Below, in pieces: positions 57,386 through 64,000 of a stretch of DNA of 64,000 nt. Origin of the DNA: Karalla daura (Eukaryota; Chordata; Actinopteri; Chaetodontiformes; Leiognathidae); contig CM055200.1 of assembly GCA_029224185.1 (NCBI GenBank), positions 5,854,741-5,918,740 of the forward strand, read 5' to 3'. The notes below the pieces were generated by a model. It ran no database searches. It was not told where the DNA came from and saw only the letters and a program-made list of their open reading frames with translations. Position 1 is the stretch's first letter; the number at the start of each line of letters is the position of its first letter. The translations under genes and the position numbers were made by a program.

Positions 57386-59671
57386 TGTTTGCTGTCACAT
57401 GAATGGTCATGTGACCTTACCGTCCTTGCTAAGCAATGGAGCCTCGTGACTTTTTCCCAAACTCAGTTGCAGCTGGAGCAATGGAGGAACGTGTAGGCCT
57501 CCTGTCTGACACATCTGAGCACGAATCAGACAAGAAATCAGATGTTAAGGTAGAACCAAGCACGCTTAGATTCACATGCATTTATTTACCCACATACCTT
57601 AACAAAGGTGAGTATTCACAGGTTAATTAAGCAGGGCGTGGTATGGTGTGAGTCACACTTGTGTTTTCCATTAGAATATGTCTGTGTTTAGATTTGCCAT
57701 TTCACTTTTTCAGCGTGAAATTCATATGTGAATCAGGGTGTGATCAGACCTTGCAGCCCTTTTCTTCTCTATTCACGTGTTTTTCATTGTAGGACTCCTT
57801 CAGTGGCCAGCGCTTTCTCGGACAGCACGCATCTTTCCTGCCTTTCTGCACCGTTAAATACGGAGCAGTCTCGAATTCCAGATTTGGAGGGAGCTGGATA
57901 TAGTTGCAGGAGATGGTCAAGGGTCCACGCGGACCGGGTAATAGTTTAATCTTAGGACTCAAGTGTTTTTACTCACACTACAACTACTTTTCTATCTGGT
58001 AATTTCCCTCTACCACATGTTTTTTTTCTCTTTTCCATTCGTGTCTCTTCACACAGTATGTAGTCTCGTCCCTCCTCTTTTTCACTTTCTCAATGCAGTT
58101 TTATTTTTCACTTGTCATCACCAGCACCGATTGAATACATTTTTCAGTTCTGTAAGTTTGAATTCTGGCATTTCCCTTAAATGACGACAGAAAGTCTTAG
58201 ACAGTGAGGTTTAATTTGATTTAGGCAAACAAGTTAAATTCAAGCTTTACTAACTGATTCGACTTGACAGCTGATAAAACAAGCACCGCAAATTAGTTTA
58301 GAAGCGCAGGGTCCATCTCCTGCTTTGTCTGTTGACTACATCTGTGTTAATTAAAGCAACAGTGCATTATGATCTGCATCATGTGCACAGACGCATGATG
58401 GTGATGGATTTTTATTCAAACAAAAATATAAATGATACAAAAAATAATGCTCAGGTCTTCCCTGACAGACATTACTCTGGTCAGAAGATTCCCCCAAAGA
58501 CCAAGAGATTCCTGACAATATCAGTGACTAATAGTTTATTGTGTGTTTAATAGTAACCATTTATTAACCCAGCTCAGTCCCCAGAATAATTGTTTCTCTC
58601 AGTGTACAATCGAGACACTGAGACACTCAAACAACTGAGATGCAGAGAAATGCAGAGTTTTGACCTTTTCTTTTTCTTCGAAAACACACCATTTATAGTG
58701 GTATCTGGGTTTAAACCAAACCCTCGTCAAAATAAGTATTTTGATGTTAAATTAAGGTTTGTTGTCTTTCAAACTTGGTGTCGGGCACCAATACATGTAA
58801 CTGAGTTACATAGACAATACATGTAGAAAATATGAGTAACTTCCATTTCAGTTACAGTATAAATAGGTGATAATCAGAATGCAGGTCACATGTTCACTAA
58901 CCCTGCACGAAATCACTTCCTGACCTTTTGGGGTATCTAACCTTAACTCGATTGCACATTGAGTTCATGTAGACTCAGATTTAAATGTCAGTTGTTGATC
59001 ACCATTTGGATGCAAATACCCACCAGGTCTGTACATGAATAAATCACAAAGACTGGGTGGGTCACAGACCGGTTCAGCTCATTCACCACATATTCAAAGC
59101 AGGTCTACAGGCAATGTAATATGAGCATAAAGCTATGAGTGAGCTGCGTTACATCACGTCACCTCCAGTGTGTACTTGGAGCTGCCAGGGTAATGCACAG
59201 TCATGTACAGTAAGCATGCGGTGTGTGTGTGTGTGCGGGTAGGGGGGGGGGGTCTGTGTGTGGACTTGACTTTACCTGTACTGTAGTTGTTATGCAGAAA
59301 AACTGCAAAGGGAAAGAGAAGGACAGTTGAGGACTTATTTATTTAGTCAAAATCAACAGATTCTCAGAAGCAACAGGCATGCCTCTGCATGCACGGCTGT
59401 GCAAGACGCAAACTATGAGAGCCAAATGTTTTCACAAGTAGAGACAAAGTAAAACAGGGTGAAAAACGTCTTGCAGGTTAGTTTTTTTTTACTTACCACA
59501 GCATTCACAATTTGAACACAAGTTAACAGCTTATATGTTCTCTCTCTTAAAAGCCGTTTGTGTCGACTGCATAAAAAGTGAGAGCAAGACAGGGAGGGAG
59601 AGAGGGAGTAAAGATAGTTTCTAATAGTTTCAAACCTCACGTGTCTCAGGAGTAGGGAGGAGGAGCTTTTT

Positions 59672-59715
59672 GAGTGTGTGTGTGTGTGTGTGTGTGTGTG
59701 TCTGTCTGTCTGTCT
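59672..59715 (+). repeat. (GT)n(TCTG)n microsatellite
   Basis: GT units followed by TCTG units. Confidence 0.95.
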
Positions 59716-60935
59716 AAGTGAATGTGCGCCTGTGTTTGTCTTATTCCCATGTGAGCATGTATCACAGACAACAGCAAAAACAAACACTAGTATGAATAGG
59801 CTTGGTACAATGCACTTGCTTCATGTTTCAGTCAAAGTGCCCTCACTTAAACATCATGTGTCTATCTGCGATCAAATAAAAAAGGGGAAGTCAAACAGTT
59901 TTAAAAACATGACAGGCAAATAAAGTTACATTTTGACATTCTTGATTGCACAAAAGATTTCATTAATCATTTGCTTTTGCTGCAATATCCTTTACAATTG
60001 TTCTGTTTACATTAGTCCCAGTTGTGCTCATTGAAATTGATTTTTCAGTGAGCATTTTTATTTAACCAGGGCGTGTGTGTGTGTGCTTTATTCTCGAGTG
60101 ACTGAATCTAACTTTAGCAGCTACTCTTAACCGTGTCTGTTTACTCTCTTCTGTCCTTGCAACATGACCAAGAGAACGTGTCAATGAAGTCAGTTTTGAA
60201 TGGTTGATTGATGGTGCAATGACACAACTCTGAAAAAATTCACCAATGTTAATTTTCAAGATATGTATCACGTGACTCCATTTTCCCTCCCTCTCAGCCT
60301 CCAAATTATTCCAAAAATGTGCTAACCATGGGGAAGGGCCCCCTCATGGATAATTGCATAGCTTTCGGCATAGTGGAAAGACCACAGCTGTAAACCGCGA
60401 CATTCAAGTTTCAGTTTGTTGTTTGGTCGGACGGTGGTGGATTCCTTGGGCAGAATGAAGAAGCACTCTAATGACAGTGAAGGAGATGTATGTTTTTGCT
60501 TGTTTCCTGAAATAAAGATTCCTAACCCTAATTTTGACGGTGGTTGAGGATGTAATTCACAGTAGGATGTAATCAGGGCCTTCAGCCACAGCTCATTCAT
60601 TCATACAGTGTTTTCTAGAGTTATATCGTAAACAAGGCCTCTTGTGTATTCAGTGTATCTGTCATCAAACTGTGTACAGTGCTTCAAGGTCTTAGGGCAA
60701 CAAGGCGCCTAATGGTCCCATTTCTGTCATTTTTTTGTCTCTGCTATGTCAATATCTCCGTTCTGAACCCAAAGTCAAGTTCTGGCCGTCCTGTGTGGGC
60801 ATTTGAATCTCTACTGATGACTGTTGCATTATGTAAAATGTTGCCTTTTCCTTTGCAAAATCATGCGATGTGTGAAAGATCATCACTGTCTATACGGCAA
60901 AAGCAGCGGTTACAAATCCATTTCCTGTGACTGGT

Positions 60936-61088
60936 TGGGAAAGCGGCAACGTTGTTGCCTCACAGCAGCAAGGAGCTGGGGTCTGCATGTTCTCCCCGTA
61001 CGCGCGTGGACTTTCTCCAGGTGCTCCGGTTGCCTCCCAAAGCCAAGTGGAGATTCTTAATTGCCCCCGAGGTGCCACTGAGAGTGAA
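60936..61088 (+). mobile_element. SINE fragment, internally deleted
   Basis: GTTGTTGCCTCACAGCAGCA then AGGAGCTGGGGTCTGCATGT, TCTCCCCGTACGCGCGTGG, TGCTCCGGTTGCCTCCCAAA and TTCTTAATTGCCCC. The head-body junction lacks the usual B-box part. Confidence 0.7.
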
Positions 61089-61756
61089 TAGTAGCACTTT
61101 ATGCATTACTCGCTTTGAATCCGCTACACACATGAAAATGATTTGTACAAAAACTACCCCATAGCGATATAATCTATTAGTGTGATTGCATAAATGTCTG
61201 GGGAAAAAAAGAGATAAGAGCTCCTTTCATACACCGCTCAACAAAAACCCGCATTTCATTGTGTTAAAGGGGAATTTGATTTTGTTTTTGTTTTGCACGC
61301 GGGTTACCACCAACTCGGTGGTGCCACACGGCACGACCGAGATCAGGTGTGCATAACTAATGTCTGTCCGCGGGGCACCAAGACGACAAGTTGTCTTGAC
61401 GCTGACACAATAACCGTCTGTTGAGCCGCAACGAGCCGCTGGGTCGCCACGGAAACCGTTTCCTCCTCCCTACAGTACACAAAACACAGAGCGGCACAAA
61501 TATGGAGCACTCGACCCCTTTACCTGCGGGAGGCTCGGCCCCAATGAAAAATACATGCGCTCTCACGCGGGCCTCCGTCACTTTTTTCTTTTTTTTTTTG
61601 GACGTTTACACAGACTTTGTCATTTTTGGAGGCTTACTCCTACTATTACCATAATCACTACAGCCCTGTTACTCATACTCTAAACTTAGCCCAAGTCTTT
61701 ACTTCTAATGATAATAGTCTATAATGATGTGCATTATCGGATATGAGTTTTCCCCC

Positions 61757-61852
61757 TGAGACAGACAGACAGACAGACGTAGATCAACACACATAGAAAC
61801 TTTATTTATCACTGGGTGTTGTTCCCTGGAGGGGAAAATTCAGCAGAGACTC
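61757..61852 (-). mobile_element. LINE 3'-tail fragment
   Basis: The - strand reads GAATTTTCCCCTCCAGGGAA then CAGTGATAAATAAAGTTTCT, ending in (GTCT)n, again the fish LINE end. Confidence 0.55.
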
Positions 61853-62629
61853 ATAAGGAGGCCCCTTTTCCCACAGTGTAACTGTGTAAATAGATTTACA
61901 TCCCTGCAGCGTGAGTAATATGCAAACACAGATACACACAGACAGAGATGTATTTGAGGACTGTACTGGCTCGGACAAATCTCAAGCTAATCTTCTGGTT
62001 TAAACAGCTTTCACATGTAACGTTGCTTGATGTGCCAGTGTTACAGACAGTCCATTTTAAGACAATGCATCGAGTTGTTTGCTACATAGAAAATATACAC
62101 TCAAATGATTAAAATGAGAATGTCCGACTTAATTTTTCTGTGTTATTGATTCTGGATTAATCCCTGTATGTTGCAAGCCCGACAACTCCAAAAGGCTTTA
62201 ACAGTCTATGAAAGTATGAGTCACTGCTGCCCAATGAGCCGTGACGCACCATCCTGCCTCTCTCTGACTTTGTCCATCTCTGAAACGTGAGAGCAGGCAT
62301 CAGTTGCGGCATTACAGCCACCAAAGGATCTCCTTTCACTGCCTCTTCCACATCGCTTAGAATAAAGCAGGGCAGCAATGGATGACTCACCGGTGACTGC
62401 AAGTTAAATGAGGTTTTTCTTGTTTCTTTGTCACATGTCTCAGGTAAACTAAGCCTCATGGAAAGACACTCCAGCGTTGAACAATAAAGGAGGCCGAAAT
62501 ATGAGTCTGCAAAATATGGTTTGTTTTATTATGCATTTCAGTGCGCCACTGAATTCTTTGTTCAACGTTGTCTGTGTGCTCACAGACCTGCCTTAAAGGT
62601 GACCTTGAATGGACTATTAATCCTTGTTC

Positions 62630-62708
62630 TGTGATGTTAACAGAGAAACTGTGTAACATTGGTTTCATCAGATATGCTTCAGGCTCTTTTACAATGCTAT
62701 TTAAGGAA
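62630..62708 (+). repeat. Dispersed repeat, copy 3
   Basis: GTGATGTTAACAGAGAAACT then GTGTAACATTGGTTTCATCA and GATATGCTTCAGGCTC, ending AATGCTATTTAAGG. Same unit and orientation as copy 2. Confidence 0.6.
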
Positions 62709-62799
62709 TATCGAGGAGATCCAGTTTGTCTCGTCAACTTCCCCTGTCTGCTGCCTCACAGTCATGTGCCTTCATTTACATGTTCAGTATAGGCACTCT

Positions 62800-62837
62800 G
62801 GGGTGGGGGGGTGAGGGGGTGGGGGTGGGGGGGGGGG
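62800..62837 (+). repeat. G-rich tract
   Basis: Runs GGGG, GGGGGGG, GGGGG, GGGGG and G11 separated by single T or TGA. Confidence 0.9.
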
Positions 62838-63783
62838 TTATGTCACACTCGTATTCTGTATTACATTCTGTCTTCTGTGTTTTGACTGTCATTTCAGTAT
62901 CTTAATTATATATATGAATGAGGATGTGAGGTTTTCAGGCATCTTGTGCCAAATGTTTTTATTTTTCATTCCAGGTCTCCTTTAAATAATAAGACACTAC
63001 ATTCAACCAGGAAAATTAAAACATTTGGACCAAATACCTGTGATGCTCAATGTTTGTCATTAACATTGAACAAATAAATTACTCACTGAGGTCTCACAGT
63101 CTGGAATACCAATGTTTTAAAAGAAAACACAAAAGTAAACTCGTTACACCCTCACATGCAGGGATGTCTCTACCCACAATGTATTTCTAACTAGTTGTAA
63201 ATTCCAGTGTGACATGTCGTGCTTTTGGCAGCCAACGGGACTGCCACAAGCCCCAAGTAAAGTTGTTACTGGGGTTAGCTACATGTGCTGCCTTCACAGT
63301 TTATGTGTCATGCGAAATCCCCATGTGATTCATGGATGACAAAAAAAGAGCTGCCTTTAAGTTTCATTTCTGCTTTTTCTGTTTGATATCATACCCGGTT
63401 AGATCCTGTGGTGAGAGGAAAGATGAGGCATGTGGCAGCGTGGCGGAACACTGAATCACGTGCCTGCAGACATGCAGCACTTCAAGACCAAAATCATGGG
63501 CTGTTACTCACATCAGAGCATCTGATCATTTCCCGTGATCTTGCGTTTCAAATGTTCGAGGAGTTTCAACATCCTGGTTTGCATTTACTTTCACTGAAAC
63601 TGCTTTCAATTCAATAGCCACCGATAGAGATGATTACACAGAAGAGTAACTTCGGTTATATGTGATGACCTTACTTAACCCTGACCTGAATGGCAGCAAA
63701 TACCCTCATAAGAAGCTTCAGTTTGTGAATATACATTTAAAAGGCTGATTTCTCATTTTAAGAAATAAGAGAAATTAATAAAT

Positions 63784-64000
63784 GTAGCCTGAAAAGAGCA
63801 TTTTGTTCTGAAATGTATTGGATAGCCCTGCAAAGCACTTGAAACCTGCCCAGCATGTATTTTCTACCGATGCACCACTGTGTAAGAAGTGGATACAAAG
63901 AATGTAATAGACAAGAAGTTAATATAAAGACAATAATTCAGAAGTAGCCTGAAAAGAGCATTTTGTTCTGAAATGTATTGGATAGCCCTGCAAAGCACTT
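63784..64000. repeat. Direct repeat, period 160 bp, cut by window edge
   Basis: 63784-63840 (starting GTAGCCTGAAAAGAGCATTT) is repeated exactly at 63944-64000. At least 57 bp are identical and the second copy runs off the window, so a tandem array with a 160-bp unit is possible. Confidence 0.85.

Larger units (their letters stand above)
56421..60935. other. Intergenic interval
   Basis: No gene is supported. A 31-codon acidic frame at 57481 (MEERVGLLSDTSEHESDKK) followed by AACAAAG|GTGAGT at 57607 was noted but stands alone. Confidence 0.45.
61089..63783. other. Intergenic interval
   Basis: No gene is supported. It has a CpG-richer island at about 61290-61560, a LINE tail, a dispersed-repeat copy and a G-rich tract. 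Confidence 0.45.

Noticed and set aside
57436..57630. Acidic + frame with a consensus donor after it
   Set aside because: No acceptor partner or further exon was found, and it follows a dispersed-repeat copy. Probably chance.

Overview
The window looks like a vertebrate, most likely teleost (ray-finned fish), nuclear genome segment. The reasons are short coding exons with GT..AG introns, introns of 0.1-2.6 kb, many long dinucleotide microsatellites, and degraded fish-type retrotransposon pieces (tRNA-derived SINE heads, LINE tails ending in a GGGATCAATAAAG-type motif, an L2/CR1-like reverse transcriptase fragment, a hAT-like fragment). No prokaryotic feature, CRISPR array, rRNA or convincing functional tRNA gene was seen.

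Region 1 (1-16.4 kb, + strand) holds the last 13 coding exons of a contactin-associated protein (CNTNAP/Caspr, neurexin superfamily) gene. The 717 codons present join in one open frame. They cover the fibrinogen-like region, the third laminin-G domain, the second EGF repeat, the fourth laminin-G domain, the transmembrane helix and a short cytoplasmic tail ending EYFI. The paralogue is CNTNAP3/4/5-like rather than CNTNAP1 or 2; CNTNAP5 is my best guess. The N-terminal half lies outside the window.

Region 2 (16.4-35.3 kb) has no gene I can support. It contains microsatellites, SINE and LINE scraps, a perfect 14-bp inverted repeat, another 11-bp hairpin, and a few AT/homeobox-motif-rich blocks that could be conserved regulatory elements of the neural gene upstream.

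Region 3 (35.3-38.9 kb, - strand) holds a gene that simple ORF calling misses. Six small exons with matching phases encode a 165-residue type I membrane glycoprotein: signal peptide, a short ectodomain with six cysteines and five N-glycosylation sequons, one transmembrane helix and a short basic tail. A TATA-like box lies before it and an AATAAA 17 nt after its stop. I do not recognise the family. This is the most interesting finding.

Region 4 (40.2-44.4 kb) has a + strand fragment of a hAT-type (ZMYM1-like) transposase, then a four-exon - strand gene of the FAM161 (UPF0564) family, most like fam161a, a ciliary/centrosomal protein. Its predicted 473 residues stop the conserved domain early and end in a different tail.

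Region 5 (44.4-64 kb) is gene-poor. It has a decayed LINE (45.7-47.0 kb, - strand) with a GC-rich hairpin, a candidate MITE (49.6-49.9 kb), SINEs, a dispersed repeat with four copies in the window, several microsatellites, and a 57-bp exact direct repeat with 160-bp period running off the right edge. The three genes show no obvious functional link; their proximity is ordinary vertebrate neighbourhood.
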